Shown here: piece after piece, positions 17,818 to 27,393 of the stretch
How the letters are laid out: every line of letters begins with the position of its first letter
Numbering within the stretch: the stretch's first letter is position 1
Assembly: GCA_016937015.1 (NCBI GenBank)
Contig: JAFGWT010000495.1
Location: 1-63,684 of the forward strand
DNA length: 63,684 nucleotides
DNA from: Deltaproteobacteria bacterium
Lineage (GTDB): Bacteria; Myxococcota_A; Polyangia; JAAYKL01
Direction of reading: 5' to 3'
Made by a program: the position numbers and the translations under genes
Notes under the pieces: generated by a model
The model's database searches: none
What the model was told of the DNA's origin: nothing
What the model saw: only the letters and a program-made list of their open reading frames with translations

Positions 17818-18450
17818 TTACTCCTCAGATTCCTCGATAATATCAATGGCTTCCTGGGCAAGCATGCCGATGGTCACCGGGGAGTCATCTTCATCGTCGT
17901 CATCGACTTCCACTTCGCGTGGGTCATCAATCAACGCTTTAAGCGGAACGACGGAATCCGGATCTGCGACGGATGCACAGGCTTCAATAGCCGCGTACAC
18001 AATGTCGGTTTCTTCAAGTACCAGGAATTTATGGATGTACGACGACACGGCCGGATCATCAATCCATGCCAGAATAAAAGGCATTTCCAGTGCGGCGTTG
18101 CCTTTTTCGCTGAGGGCGATTTCAACCGCCGGGGCAATGGATTCCACGCCATCTTCAGAGCCCAAAGAAATCAGCGCCTCTCCGAACAGATGACGCACTT
18201 CCTCATTGCCGTGCCCCAGCCCTTTCATCAGCAGCGCCGGACCATCTTCCAGAGTACAAATCATTTCGGCCACTCGAATCATGGGCAGCGGCACATTGTC
18301 GTGCGTATCTGTTTTGGACAACAGCTCATCCGCCAACGTTACCAGCGCTGTCTTTTTGTCGGCCTCCGGCTGAAGGTCGAAATCGTCCTGCATCTTCATG
18401 ATTTTGACATCCAGCTCAAGGATCTCGGACAGAATTTTTGAAGCATTCAT
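17818..18450 (-). CDS. HEAT-repeat-like acidic protein of unknown function
   Basis: No enzyme motif is seen. The 210 residues are mostly helical and acidic, with repeat-like segments such as ALLMKGLGHGNEEVRHLFGEALISLG and DIVYAAIEACASVAD that resemble HEAT/Armadillo repeats, and a very acidic stretch (EVEVDDDDEDD) near residue 190. It is probably a cytoplasmic protein-binding scaffold. The ATG at 18450 has AAGGAG 9 bases upstream, better than a start 12 codons earlier. argF follows after 34 bp. The upstream region is shared with the divergent LptF-like gene. Confidence 0.65.
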   Translation of the reverse strand: MNASKILSEILELDVKIMKMQDDFDLQPEADKKTALVTLADELLSKTDTHDNVPLPMIRVAEMICTLEDGPALLMKGLGHGNEEVRHLFGEALISLGSEDGVESIAPAVEIALSEKGNAALEMPFILAWIDDPAVSSYIHKFLVLEETDIVYAAIEACASVADPDSVVPLKALIDDPREVEVDDDDEDDSPVTIGMLAQEAIDIIEESEE

Positions 18451-18558
18451 TGATTTGCTCTCCTTATTGATATTGACTACAACCATGTGGTTGATGTTTC
18501 AGGCTGGGACTCTAGCAGAGTCAGTCTGGATTGGCGAGAAGGAATTCCTGTTGAATTG

Positions 18559-19671
18559 ATGAATCCTGTCGACATCCATATGACCCGGGCAATCGTTCGC
18601 TGGTGCGCGATTGTGCAGGTGTGCATCTCGCTGATGTTCATCATCACTCAGTCCGCCAGGCTTGCGCCTGTGCTGGCTGCATCGCCGTCCGGTGCCCAGT
18701 TATTCCTCGTCATCCGACATGCCCTGATCCCCGTCTGGTCATGGACCCTGCTGCCATCGTTCATCCTCGCTGTCTTTATCGTTTCCGGGGCCATGGTCGC
18801 ACAGGGGGAGCAAACCGCATTGCACGGCGCGGGAATTTCTCCCTGGCGATTGTCGAGACAGCCGCTGATTATCGGTGGCGTGTTTGTTGCCATTTCAGCC
18901 TGGATGGCACTGTCTGCCGTGCCTGCCGCACAGCGAAAATTCAAGCAGGCGCTGCAGCAAATGGTCGCCGGCGGCATTGCTGACACCCTTGTGCCCGGCA
19001 CATTTGTTCAGCCGACAGACGACGTGCTTTTTTTTGCGGACGGCAAAGATGCAGAGGGGCGGTTTCAGGGCGTTTACATGGAATATCCGGAGGAACGCGC
19101 AGTTCGTATCCTGGTGGCGGAGTCTGCGGAGATCACCCTCGCGGCCCCCCGGCACCGATTAAATATCGCCGTCCGCAATGGCGAGCTGTTTTTTGCAGGG
19201 AATCAGCTGACCGTCTTTTCCTTTGAAAAACTGCACCTCTCCCTGTCACTGAAAAAGGCTGTCGCAACCAGAAGCGATTTTCTTCCCGAGACCGCACTGG
19301 CATCATCCCACCGCCTGTTGCGTAAAACGGCAGCGGGAAAAGCATCCCGGATGGAATCCTTCGAAATCCATCGCCGCATTGCTCAGCCTGTCGGATTTGC
19401 TCTCATCGCCATCCTGTCGGTTGTCCTCGCATTTCTAATACCATGGCAACACCGGTATGCTGCCATGGGCGCCGGCATTGCGCTTTTTGTACTTTCCCAG
19501 ACGCTAACGCGAGGCGCTCAGGCGTGGCTGCATGCCGGAATTCTCTCCCCGCTGAGCGCCGCCACGTGCCCCTTCCTGCTGCTGCTTTTAACAGCGGTGG
19601 TGGGTTACGCCGGTATGGCGTTGAAAAATCAACTCAATTCATTGTGTAAAAACAAGGTTTCGTGTAGATAA
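18559..19671 (+). CDS. LptF/LptG (YjgP/YjgQ)-family permease
   Basis: LptF and LptG are the membrane subunits of the ABC machine that moves lipopolysaccharide across the periplasm. From the ATG at 18559 there are 370 residues: TM helices in the first 130, including the conserved ARLAPVL and GISPWRLSRQPL segments, a periplasmic beta region (about 140-250) and three TM helices at the C-terminus. It is close to the usual length. The start is uncertain: a GTG at 18487 and an ATG at 18580 are in frame and none has a convincing ribosome site. No partner lptG or lptB is beside it. tatA follows after 67 bp. Confidence 0.72.
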   Translation: MNPVDIHMTRAIVRWCAIVQVCISLMFIITQSARLAPVLAASPSGAQLFLVIRHALIPVWSWTLLPSFILAVFIVSGAMVAQGEQTALHGAGISPWRLSRQPLIIGGVFVAISAWMALSAVPAAQRKFKQALQQMVAGGIADTLVPGTFVQPTDDVLFFADGKDAEGRFQGVYMEYPEERAVRILVAESAEITLAAPRHRLNIAVRNGELFFAGNQLTVFSFEKLHLSLSLKKAVATRSDFLPETALASSHRLLRKTAAGKASRMESFEIHRRIAQPVGFALIAILSVVLAFLIPWQHRYAAMGAGIALFVLSQTLTRGAQAWLHAGILSPLSAATCPFLLLLLTAVVGYAGMALKNQLNSLCKNKVSCR

Positions 19672-19672
19672 T
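19642..19672 (+). promoter_or_regulatory. Weak promoter candidate before tatA
   Basis: TTGTGT (19642-19647) and TAGATA/GATAAT (19665-19672) lie 17-19 bp apart at the end of the preceding gene. The tatA leader would be about 60 bases long. Read-through from upstream is equally possible. Confidence 0.3.
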
Positions 19673-19738
19673 CGACGTGTCCATCCAGGCGGCTGATAGC
19701 CGTTTTATGGGGACAGGAACAAAAGGAAGGATATTTTA

Positions 19739-19945
19739 ATGTCTGTATTTCCGCTGCTAGGTATGCCAGGCGCCACTGAACTGCTCATTATCGCTGGCGT
19801 GATTGTTTTAATATTTGGCGCCGCCAAATTGCCCAAACTGGGTAAAGGACTCGGCGAGGGGATTCGCAATTTTAAGGACGGCCTGAAAAGCAATGACAAA
19901 AGTGACGATGAGGCCGATTCGAAACCACCCAAGCTGGACGAATAG
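19739..19945 (+). CDS. tatA: Twin-arginine translocase subunit TatA
   Basis: TatA oligomers form the passage for folded proteins with twin-arginine signals. The 68-residue protein has a short N-terminus, one TM helix (ELLIIAGVIVLIFGAAKLP, about 14-32), the conserved FG-KLP turn, an amphipathic helix (GKGLGEGIRNFKDGLK) and a charged tail rich in Asp, Ser and Lys. A strong AAGGAAGGA site precedes the ATG. tatC is not nearby. The aminotransferase gene follows after about 100 bp. Confidence 0.93.
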   Translation: MSVFPLLGMPGATELLIIAGVIVLIFGAAKLPKLGKGLGEGIRNFKDGLKSNDKSDDEADSKPPKLDE

Positions 19946-20047
19946 GCCAACTCAAAAAAGGGCCCAACCCAGGGAATCGTGTCTCATCGCAATTGCCGAC
20001 CCTGCAGTTTCCCGAAAGTGATACCCCAAAGTGACAATGGTGAGTCA

Positions 20048-21232
20048 ATGAGCAAAATATCTTCGCGTTTGGCCGCGATTGAGCCGTCAGCAACCCTTTT
20101 GGTAACCCAGAAGGCCGGTGAACTGCGCGCCGCCGGCGTGGATGTCATCGGTTTCAGCGCCGGTGAACCTGATTTTTCAACCCCTGTCCATATTGCGGAG
20201 GCTGCCAAAACAGCCATCGATGCCGGGCACACCCGTTACACACCCGCTGCAGGCATGGTGGAACTGAAGCGTGCGGTGGCGGCGCAAAATCAACTCGTGC
20301 GCGGCGTCCCCACAGCTGAGGATGAAGTGATCGTCTGCACCGGCGCCAAACATGTTCTGTACAACTATTTCATGGCCATGCTCGACGAGGGCGATGAAGT
20401 CATCATACCGTCTCCGTGCTATGTATCGTACCCGGATCAGGTGCGTCTGGCGGGAGGGGTTCCGGTTCTTGCGCCAACCAGCGTTGAAAACAACTGGGTT
20501 CTCACCCCCGAAGCACTCGCCCAAGTCGTTACTTCCCGCTCTAAAGTTCTGCTGCTGAATTCACCGTGCAACCCCACTGGGGGTATCTACAACCTGGCGC
20601 AGATGAAAGCGGTTATAGATAAAGCGCACTCCATTGGACTGTATGTGGTTTCAGATGAAATCTATCGAAGTCTCGTGTACGATGCCCACGAATTTGTTTC
20701 GGCACTTTACAGCGACAGCGTTGACAGAGAACGCATTTTTATCGTCGATGGCGTTTCGAAAACCTATGCCATGACCGGATGGCGCATTGGCTTTGGCATC
20801 GGCGACCGCGAAATCGTCACCGCGATGACTAAAATTCAGGGGCAGGCAATCACCAATGCCACCACTGTGTCCCAGCAGGCGGCGCTGGCAGCGTTGCAGG
20901 GGCCACTGGATTTTCTACCCGCATGGGTATCTGAGTACGAGCAACGTCGCAACACCCTGGTGCACGGCCTAAATGGCATTGACGGCATCACCTGTCCCAT
21001 GCCATCGGGCGCCTTCTATGTATTTCCCGACGTTCGCGCGATACTGCCGCGCCTTGGGCCCAATGCCACGGACGTCGATTTTGCCGCCTGGCTCCTCGAC
21101 AATGCCAACGTCGCGGTGGTGCCTGGCACACCGTTTGGCGCTCCTGGATACATCCGTCTGGCATACGCAACCAGCATGACACTGATTAAAGAAGGCGTGA
21201 CGCGCATGGCGGAGGCCTGCCGTCGTCTGTAA
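20048..21232 (+). CDS. Class I aminotransferase, aspartate aminotransferase type
   Basis: A PLP enzyme that probably moves the amino group between aspartate and 2-oxoglutarate. The 394 residues contain SAGEPDFSTP, the SPCNPTGG substrate motif, the SDEIYRSLVYD segment that contacts PLP, and the Schiff-base lysine Lys238 in GVSKTYAMTGWRIGF; the C-terminal IRLAYATS carries the arginine that binds the alpha-carboxylate. The layout matches the thermophile/Bacillus-type branch rather than E. coli AspC. I chose the ATG at 20048 (GGTGAG upstream) over one 23 codons earlier, as conserved sequence begins with SKISSRLAAIEPSAT. Confidence 0.9.
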   Translation: MSKISSRLAAIEPSATLLVTQKAGELRAAGVDVIGFSAGEPDFSTPVHIAEAAKTAIDAGHTRYTPAAGMVELKRAVAAQNQLVRGVPTAEDEVIVCTGAKHVLYNYFMAMLDEGDEVIIPSPCYVSYPDQVRLAGGVPVLAPTSVENNWVLTPEALAQVVTSRSKVLLLNSPCNPTGGIYNLAQMKAVIDKAHSIGLYVVSDEIYRSLVYDAHEFVSALYSDSVDRERIFIVDGVSKTYAMTGWRIGFGIGDREIVTAMTKIQGQAITNATTVSQQAALAALQGPLDFLPAWVSEYEQRRNTLVHGLNGIDGITCPMPSGAFYVFPDVRAILPRLGPNATDVDFAAWLLDNANVAVVPGTPFGAPGYIRLAYATSMTLIKEGVTRMAEACRRL

Positions 21233-21283
21233 CGGGTCTGTCGATACCGTTCGGCAACGCAATTTCTCTAAATTTAAATGGAA

Positions 21284-22303
21284 TTATTCGACAACTTCGG
21301 CACTGAGCGCGCCTGCTTTTTTCAGGTCTCCAAACTTCATGCCTTCGTAAATCATGCTCACCATACCAATCAGATTGCCGCAGGCCATGTCAATTACCCA
21401 GCTGTAAAGGCCAAATGCCACCGCAATGGAATCCTCGACCCCAGCCATCCGTGATACCGCTATTCGCGCCGCGGCGTGATACACCCCAACATATCCGGGC
21501 GCAGACGGCAATGCGACTGCCGCCCCGAGGCATGTGAGCAGCACCAGTGAGTGATCAATGCCGGCAGGAAGGCCAAAAGACGACAGTTTGAAGGAGATAT
21601 GCGCCAGGTTAAATCCCCATAGCACCAGCTCAAGCAACAGCACAATGGCGATGCCCTTAAAATTTTCAAGCGCCTGAAACCCGGCGGAGAACTTCAACCA
21701 CAGTGACCAGATAAAACCGGCGATGCGACTGTTGCCAAGTATGTTTTTTTCCATTTTCGAACGGGCGATCACAATCAGGCCGATCAAACCGATTCCCAGT
21801 ACAAACCCCGACCAGATAATAAATGAACGGACATCGGAAGGTAACGGCGCCACCAGCAACGCCAGAAAGCCAATGATGGCCACCATGACCATATCCATCA
21901 GCCGTTCCAGCGCCGCACCGCCCACCACCGTGGAGAAGGGAATACTGGCAGCTCTGGCCAATGCGGCACTTCGCGCCAGGTCCCCCATCCGAAACGGGAG
22001 AACATTGTTTCCCAGAAAACCAATGCCAAGGCAGCGATACGCGCGAATCACTTTCAGGTCGCCCACGCGACGAAGCAAAAACTTGACCAGTATGGCGCGA
22101 GTGACCACCACGCCAATCCAGTATGCGAGGATTGAAAGCGTCAATGGGACAAACTGAATCCGACTGGTGGTCTCCCACAACTGCGACAGCTCAACGCCAT
22201 TGAAAGCGTACAGCAGACCGCCCACTGAAAAACCAACCCCAAGAACGGCAATTACCATTTTTTGGGGAGTCAATCGCATTTTGCCTGTAAGCGTTCGGGT
22301 CAC
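21284..22303 (-). CDS. Flippase-like membrane protein (LPG synthase TM / UPF0104 family)
   Basis: The 339-residue protein has about eight TM helices and the family motif NNVLPFRMGDLARSAALAR near residue 95, as in the membrane half of MprF and the AglD-like proteins that move lipid-linked sugars or aminoacyl lipids across the inner membrane. The soluble synthase domain of MprF is absent. The GTG at 22303 has AAAGGG 8 bases upstream; an ATG at 22279 is an alternative. It is divergent from gpsA with 75 bp between. The lipid substrate is not known. Confidence 0.8.
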   Translation of the reverse strand: MTRTLTGKMRLTPQKMVIAVLGVGFSVGGLLYAFNGVELSQLWETTSRIQFVPLTLSILAYWIGVVVTRAILVKFLLRRVGDLKVIRAYRCLGIGFLGNNVLPFRMGDLARSAALARAASIPFSTVVGGAALERLMDMVMVAIIGFLALLVAPLPSDVRSFIIWSGFVLGIGLIGLIVIARSKMEKNILGNSRIAGFIWSLWLKFSAGFQALENFKGIAIVLLLELVLWGFNLAHISFKLSSFGLPAGIDHSLVLLTCLGAAVALPSAPGYVGVYHAAARIAVSRMAGVEDSIAVAFGLYSWVIDMACGNLIGMVSMIYEGMKFGDLKKAGALSAEVVE

Positions 22304-22341
22304 TTTAAAAGCCCTTTATTGCCAGTTTCGCACAATCAATC

Positions 22342-22371
22342 TTGAAAAAAAACCGTGTAATGCCCTATCAT
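22342..22371 (+). promoter_or_regulatory. Promoter directly before gpsA (possible leaderless start)
   Basis: TTGAAA (22342-22347), an 18-bp spacer and TATCAT (22366-22371) end 7 bases before the gpsA ATG at 22379. No ribosome-binding site is visible, so transcription may begin at the start codon. Confidence 0.5.
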
Positions 22372-22378
22372 CCGCTGA

Positions 22379-23404
22379 ATGAATGAACAACATTTAAAAG
22401 CGAAAACAATCGCCATCCTCGGGGCCGGCACCATGGGAACAGCCCTTGCACAACTGCTGGCGTCCAATGGCCATTCCGTGCAACTGTGGGCATATGAAAC
22501 CGAACTGGTGGATGTGATCAATACGCAGCACGAAAACACACTGTTTCTGCCGGGAATGACGCTGTCAAAAAACATCGTTGCCACCAGCGCCTTTTCGGAC
22601 GCACTTTCAAACGCCGAATATGCCCTGTCCGTCACTCCGTCACAGGTAATTCGCACCTTGTGGGGCAAGGCCCAAAAATATCTGGGGCCTCATGTGCCCG
22701 TCATCTGTGCATCCAAAGGCATCGAAACCAACAGTGGCAAGCTGATTTCGCAGGTCCTCGAAGAAGTCATCGGGGAGAATGCCTCGGAGCGACTGGCATA
22801 TCTATCGGGGCCCAGTTTTGCAAAGGAAATCATGGATGGACAGCCAACCGCCGTGGTGGTCGCATCCACCAATGAGCAACTGGCAGCCGATATACAGCAA
22901 CTGGTTTCCACCCAGCTGTTTCGCGCATACACCACCAATGACGTGGTTGGTGTCGAGATTGGCGGCGCCATTAAAAACGTGATTGCCATCGCGGTGGGTA
23001 TCGCCGAAGGACTTCACCTGGGCATCAACTCCAAAAGCGCACTCATCACCCGCGGACTGGCCGAGATTACCCGACTGGCAGTCGCATGTGGCGCTGAGCG
23101 CGAGACCCTTGCAGGGTTGGCGGGGATGGGTGACCTTGTCCTCACCTGCACCGGACACCTCAGTCGAAATCTGCAGGTGGGCATCCGCCTTGGAAAAGGG
23201 GAAACATTACAGGAAATTCTGGGTAGCATGAAAATGGTGGCCGAAGGGGTGGCCACTGCGCACTCCACACTGGCGCTGGCAAAGCGCTTCGAAATTGAAA
23301 TGCCGGTCACTGAAATTGTGGTGGATATATTAAACGAACAGATCACGCCAACCGATGCGGTGATGGCCCTGATGGGCCGCAAACTGCGTCCCGAAAAAGA
23401 GTAA
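22379..23404 (+). CDS. gpsA: Glycerol-3-phosphate dehydrogenase [NAD(P)+]
   Basis: GpsA reduces dihydroxyacetone phosphate to sn-glycerol 3-phosphate, the backbone of phospholipids. The 341 residues show the nucleotide-binding GAGTMGTALAQLLASNGH, CASKGIE, LSGPSFAKEI, the catalytic lysine in GGAIKNVIAIAVG, and the GLAGMGDLVLTCTG and SRN segments typical of the family. It is full length. The ATG at 22379 is preceded by a promoter-like -10 rather than by a ribosome site. The histidine kinase starts 2 bp after its stop and is surely co-transcribed. Confidence 0.96.
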   Translation: MNEQHLKAKTIAILGAGTMGTALAQLLASNGHSVQLWAYETELVDVINTQHENTLFLPGMTLSKNIVATSAFSDALSNAEYALSVTPSQVIRTLWGKAQKYLGPHVPVICASKGIETNSGKLISQVLEEVIGENASERLAYLSGPSFAKEIMDGQPTAVVVASTNEQLAADIQQLVSTQLFRAYTTNDVVGVEIGGAIKNVIAIAVGIAEGLHLGINSKSALITRGLAEITRLAVACGAERETLAGLAGMGDLVLTCTGHLSRNLQVGIRLGKGETLQEILGSMKMVAEGVATAHSTLALAKRFEIEMPVTEIVVDILNEQITPTDAVMALMGRKLRPEKE

Positions 23405-23406
23405 CC

Positions 23407-24945
23407 GTGCTTCGTTCCCTCGCCCGCAACGCCATTCTCGTGCTGTTCCCTGTTATTCTGGCCGCTATTGTGATTCTTGGAAAACTGAATTTCGAAGCCG
23501 CCCGTAAATTTGGCCGATGGGGCGAACGGTCAATTGTTGAAAGCACTTTCCTTTTAGCCAAGGAAAAGGTGAACCGGGTCGAAAATGAAATCATAAAAAC
23601 CGACAACACCTTCATGCAGATAGTCAATCCAGCGCATCTGGGCAGCGCATGCGAAAAATGGACAGTTGGCATTCAGTCAAACCTCGTAAAAGCGGCCGTC
23701 ATATTCAACGAAGAAGATGAGGTGATTCAGTTTTTCCACGACCGCCTCGAAAACGATGATGCCATCAGCACCTACAAACTGATTGTCGACGAAATCATTC
23801 CCAGCACCAACTGGTTTGATTCCCTTGATCAGGACAAACACTATCACTGGACCATCAACAAAAGCGACTACCTCATTACAACGCTGAGTACGATATTCGA
23901 GGGCCATGTATACACGGCGCTGCTCCTGTATGATACCGAACAGATTCTTGGCACGCTTTTCCCCAACACCATCGAAGATGTGGGGCATGAGCGCAATATC
24001 AACGTTGTCAACGGTCAGGGAGAACGTCTGTTCGGTGAAGACCTCGAAGACACAGGCGATTTCAGTGTTGCACTCCGGTTCCCCAGCACTCTGTACAAAT
24101 GGAAGCTGCAGCTCGCACCGGTTTCTGCCGCGCTCTACACCGATAAAAATCCCAAGATGGAAATAGCGGAGTGGGCGCTGATTCCGGGGTCATTTGGCAT
24201 CATCGTCTTTGGTATTTTCATACTGGCCATGGTGTGGGTTCGCGAACGGCGCCTGAACAAGCTGAAAAGCGAATTTATCTCAAACACCTCCCACGAACTG
24301 AAAACACCACTGGCGCTGATTCGAATGTTTTCCGAACTGCTCGCCATGAAACAGGTAAAAGACCCGGAAAAAGTGGCGCACTATCACGACATCATCCTCA
24401 AGGAAACCGAGCGTCTAACCGCCCTCATCGACAATGTGCTGGATTTTTCCCGCATCGAACGGGGCAAAAACGAGTATCATTTTGAACGACTGAACCCCAA
24501 AGAAACCATCAGCACCGCCATTGATATTTACAGACATCGCGTTGAAGCAATGGGCGCCAGTCTGACATTTCACTGCAGTGACGACATTCCCTCCATTCGC
24601 GCAGATCAGGATGCGGTGACCCTGGTGCTGCTCAATCTCATCGACAATGCCATCAAGTACGCCAAAGGCACGGATGTCATTGGCGTGGAAATGTATACCC
24701 GCGGAAAATACCTGTTTCTCGATGTGTACGATCGCGGACAGGGGATTCCCGCCAGTCACCTGAAGCGCATCTTCGAACGATTTTACAGGTACCGGGGCGC
24801 GGATCACGAATCCAACCGCCAACGGGGATCAGGTATCGGGCTGAGTCTGGTCAAACACATTGCCCGGGCCCACGGCGGTTACGCCACCGTCTCATCCACC
24901 CCTGGTGTTGAAACCCGCTTCTCCGTCCGCTTCCCTCTGCGCTGA
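23407..24945 (+). CDS. Membrane sensor histidine kinase, no adjacent regulator
   Basis: The 512-residue kinase has a TM helix near the N-terminus (about 8-26), an extracytoplasmic sensor of about 230 residues of no recognised family, a second TM helix (about 259-281), a short linker instead of a clear HAMP domain, and the HisKA domain with phospho-acceptor His296 in NTSHELKTPLALI. The ATPase domain has the N box LLNLIDNAIKYAKG, G1 DRGQGIP, F box ERFYRYRG and G2 RGSGIGLSLVKHI. The GTG start is 2 bp after gpsA. No response-regulator gene is adjacent, so its partner is elsewhere. Confidence 0.88.
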   Translation: MLRSLARNAILVLFPVILAAIVILGKLNFEAARKFGRWGERSIVESTFLLAKEKVNRVENEIIKTDNTFMQIVNPAHLGSACEKWTVGIQSNLVKAAVIFNEEDEVIQFFHDRLENDDAISTYKLIVDEIIPSTNWFDSLDQDKHYHWTINKSDYLITTLSTIFEGHVYTALLLYDTEQILGTLFPNTIEDVGHERNINVVNGQGERLFGEDLEDTGDFSVALRFPSTLYKWKLQLAPVSAALYTDKNPKMEIAEWALIPGSFGIIVFGIFILAMVWVRERRLNKLKSEFISNTSHELKTPLALIRMFSELLAMKQVKDPEKVAHYHDIILKETERLTALIDNVLDFSRIERGKNEYHFERLNPKETISTAIDIYRHRVEAMGASLTFHCSDDIPSIRADQDAVTLVLLNLIDNAIKYAKGTDVIGVEMYTRGKYLFLDVYDRGQGIPASHLKRIFERFYRYRGADHESNRQRGSGIGLSLVKHIARAHGGYATVSSTPGVETRFSVRFPLR

Positions 24946-25316
24946 CATCCACTGCAGTCCATCGACCGTTCAAAAGCACAACGCAAAAGAAAAGCGAAAC
25001 CCTGAATCCGCGTCAGAGAGCGCCCATGACACCCCCCAATTCACCCCCCATTCACTCCAAAGATGCCACTCAACCGCCACAGCCAAATCACATCACAAAT
25101 TACAACACGATACAACCAGGGAAGAATTGGAACCCAAGTACCATTTTCAGTAAAACTGTAATCACGCCAATCCTGTGAGGAAAAAAGTGACCCCATTATA
25201 CCAGCCGATAACAATCAGCCAACATAATAATTCACAGACATCCGAAGCCGAGTGCAGACAAATGCAACACTGCGCACCTGTATTGAACCGCAACAGAACA
25301 TACGCCAGAACAAAGT
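24946..25316. other. Gene-free stretch between convergent genes
   Basis: About 370 bp between the kinase and a minus-strand lipoprotein gene. It is rich in C and A on the plus strand. I saw no gene, terminator hairpin with T-run or repeat of note. Confidence 0.6.
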
Positions 25317-26285
25317 TTAATCCGAATACAAAGACGCCCATCGCTCGCAGGCGGGTCTGGCAGAAGTGCATGGCAAACCGCATGCGCTGCAATATTTGCA
25401 TACAAACTCCCTTTGATATGCGTCCTCCAACACCTCAATCTCAGCCTCGTCCAGTTCATTGTCCGTCACAAAGGTGTTGAGAACACTGTCGTATACCGCG
25501 AGCCATTCCGACGAGCCCGGCATCAGCTCTTTTGTCAGCTGACCAAGCGCTTCCTCAAAGGCGCCACAGGTCACGCGCAAATGGCATTTGCCAACGATGA
25601 AAGCGCACTGCGCATCATAGGAACAGTTAACGCAGCGCACGCAGCTTGTTGGATATTGCTGGTCACAGATAACCGCTTCATCCATAAAAGGGCTATCTGC
25701 CTGACACAGGCAACCGCAATAGGGCGAATACTCCGATGAGCTCTCATCACATCTCAGGGCGGATGAATTATACTCCTCCCGATACTCGAGGCTCAGATAT
25801 GTTTCACCTTCGATTTCCCATACATATAATTGCCTGTCGCCATATCCCGCCGCATCACACACCGCCGGATAGAGGTCACCGCCAAATTCTCCGTAACTGT
25901 AAATCTGGCATTTACCCACACTTTCCCCATACAGGCACTCACCATTCTCAATACGCGTTGGCCTGTATTCTATCCAGTCACACGAAGAATACCTGTCAAC
26001 AAATGTGCCAGCCGCCTCCAGCTTACCCAGTTCATCATCAGCCATGTCGCACTCGGCTCTGGTTGTCGCCTCATTGCACATTTTCTTTACATCCTGCCAT
26101 GTCAGATCCCCGGACTCATCTCCCTCGTCCTCATCTCCCTCGTCCTCCGTCCCCCCAAAATCATCCGCGCCATCATCGCCACAGGCAACACACAGCAGCG
26201 CCAACAGAACATTGGTCACAAAAATGGATATTAGATGGCAGTATTTATCGCCGGAACCCGACATGCGTTTAAACTTCATAAGCAT
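25317..26285 (-). CDS. Cysteine-rich putative lipoprotein
   Basis: From the ATG at 26285 (AAAGGA 7 bases upstream) the product has 322 residues. A basic start and hydrophobic helix end in CVAC, an imperfect lipobox, followed by an acidic linker of Gly, Asp and Glu (DEGDEDEGDESG). The body carries about 28 cysteines, including CxxC pairs (CRYC-like CVRCVNC, CKYCSACGLPC), so it is probably exported and disulfide-rich. No family is recognised. An in-frame extension of 70 codons upstream lacks a ribosome site and was rejected. It is convergent with the kinase and follows the repeat-bearing region at 26392-26460. Confidence 0.6.
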   Translation of the reverse strand: MLMKFKRMSGSGDKYCHLISIFVTNVLLALLCVACGDDGADDFGGTEDEGDEDEGDESGDLTWQDVKKMCNEATTRAECDMADDELGKLEAAGTFVDRYSSCDWIEYRPTRIENGECLYGESVGKCQIYSYGEFGGDLYPAVCDAAGYGDRQLYVWEIEGETYLSLEYREEYNSSALRCDESSSEYSPYCGCLCQADSPFMDEAVICDQQYPTSCVRCVNCSYDAQCAFIVGKCHLRVTCGAFEEALGQLTKELMPGSSEWLAVYDSVLNTFVTDNELDEAEIEVLEDAYQREFVCKYCSACGLPCTSARPACERWASLYSD

Positions 26286-26391
26286 TGAAGATCCTTTCGT
26301 GTATTTTTTCATGTATTTTTTTATCCTCCCACCTGCTGTGTATTCTCGCAATAACTTTCTGTGCCCGACAGATAAACGGCACAACGTCAAC

Positions 26392-26460
26392 TCTATCGTC
26401 CTCCGTCCCCCATTCCCTATCGTCCCTCGTCCCCCACAAAACGCGTCCGCCGTCCCCCAC
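26392..26460. repeat. Three imperfect 20-21-bp pyrimidine-rich repeats
   Basis: The units start at 26392, 26417 and 26441 and share the core CGTCC(T/C/G)(C)CGTCCCCCA. They lie in the leader region of the Cys-rich lipoprotein gene, where they read as purine-rich G-runs on its coding strand. Confidence 0.6.
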
Positions 26461-26544
26461 CGAATCTTGGCGAACGGAAATGCAGGTCGGGGCAAACTCT
26501 CTGAGATGTTTACGTGACAACAGCAATAGCAGTCTTAAAAATGT

Positions 26545-27393
26545 TCAGAAATTGGTGACGATGACTTCGCCTACGGGGCCTCGGGCGCTGGCTTTGGAAT
26601 TCACACAGCGTGCCGCGCGAATGCGTCGAATGCGAAATCCCGCATAACGCCGCTTCATCCATGGCACATCGGAGTTCGAAAGCATCACATAACAGCCGCG
26701 TCTGTCCAGTTTTTCAAACACCTCGGCCAGTGCTTCCTGATTATCCATCCCGAACCCGTGCTTCTGATACGCAACAAAATTTGACGTTTGCGACAGGGGA
26801 ATGTACGGCGGATCCATGTAAATCAAGTCACCCTTGCGGGCAAATTCGAGCACATGTTCAAAAGAAGCGATACGCAGCGCCACGCCGGCAAGCGATGCCG
26901 CCACCAGCCGTAAATTATCATCATTGCAAATACAGGGGTTGCTGTGGCGACCGAAAGGAACATTAAACTGTCCCTTGCTGTTGACCCGATACAGACCGTT
27001 AAACCCGGTGCGATTCAGGTATATCATTCGGGCTGCCCGCCCTTCAGGCGACAGCCGCGCCGGATTGCGGTCTCGCATCTGATAATAGTAGTCCTCGGTA
27101 TACCGATGCCGCTTCAGATGTCTGATGACCCCACCCACGTTATCGCGAATCGCCGCATATGTGCCGATCAGTTCATCATTGGTGTCTGAAAGGAATGCCC
27201 TCACCGGCTGAAGCTCAAAAAACAACGCGCCCCCCCCCAGAAAAGGTTCGAAGTAGCGGTTGAAATTTCCGGGCAACGCCGCTATCAGATGCGGCATCAC
27301 CTGACGTTTTCCGCCCACCCATTTCAAAAACGGTTTCGGCGTTCCAATGATTGCTGGATAAAGCGATATTACTTTTTGCTGCGCGCCGGACAT
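26545..27393 (-). CDS. dam: DNA adenine methyltransferase, Dam family
   Basis: The protein transfers a methyl group from S-adenosylmethionine to N6 of adenine. The 282 residues have motifs in the order of alpha-class enzymes: motif X PFLKWVGGKRQ, motif I EPFLGGGALFFEL, the NRTGFNGLYRVNSKGQFNVPFG target region, and catalytic motif IV YMDPPY. The family usually recognises GATC, but specificity cannot be read here. AAAGG lies just upstream of the ATG at 27393; a 39-codon extension was not used. No restriction gene lies nearby, so it is a solitary methylase. It sits between two genes for secreted proteins, suggesting an accessory insertion. Confidence 0.85.
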   Translation of the reverse strand: MSGAQQKVISLYPAIIGTPKPFLKWVGGKRQVMPHLIAALPGNFNRYFEPFLGGGALFFELQPVRAFLSDTNDELIGTYAAIRDNVGGVIRHLKRHRYTEDYYYQMRDRNPARLSPEGRAARMIYLNRTGFNGLYRVNSKGQFNVPFGRHSNPCICNDDNLRLVAASLAGVALRIASFEHVLEFARKGDLIYMDPPYIPLSQTSNFVAYQKHGFGMDNQEALAEVFEKLDRRGCYVMLSNSDVPWMKRRYAGFRIRRIRAARCVNSKASARGPVGEVIVTNF

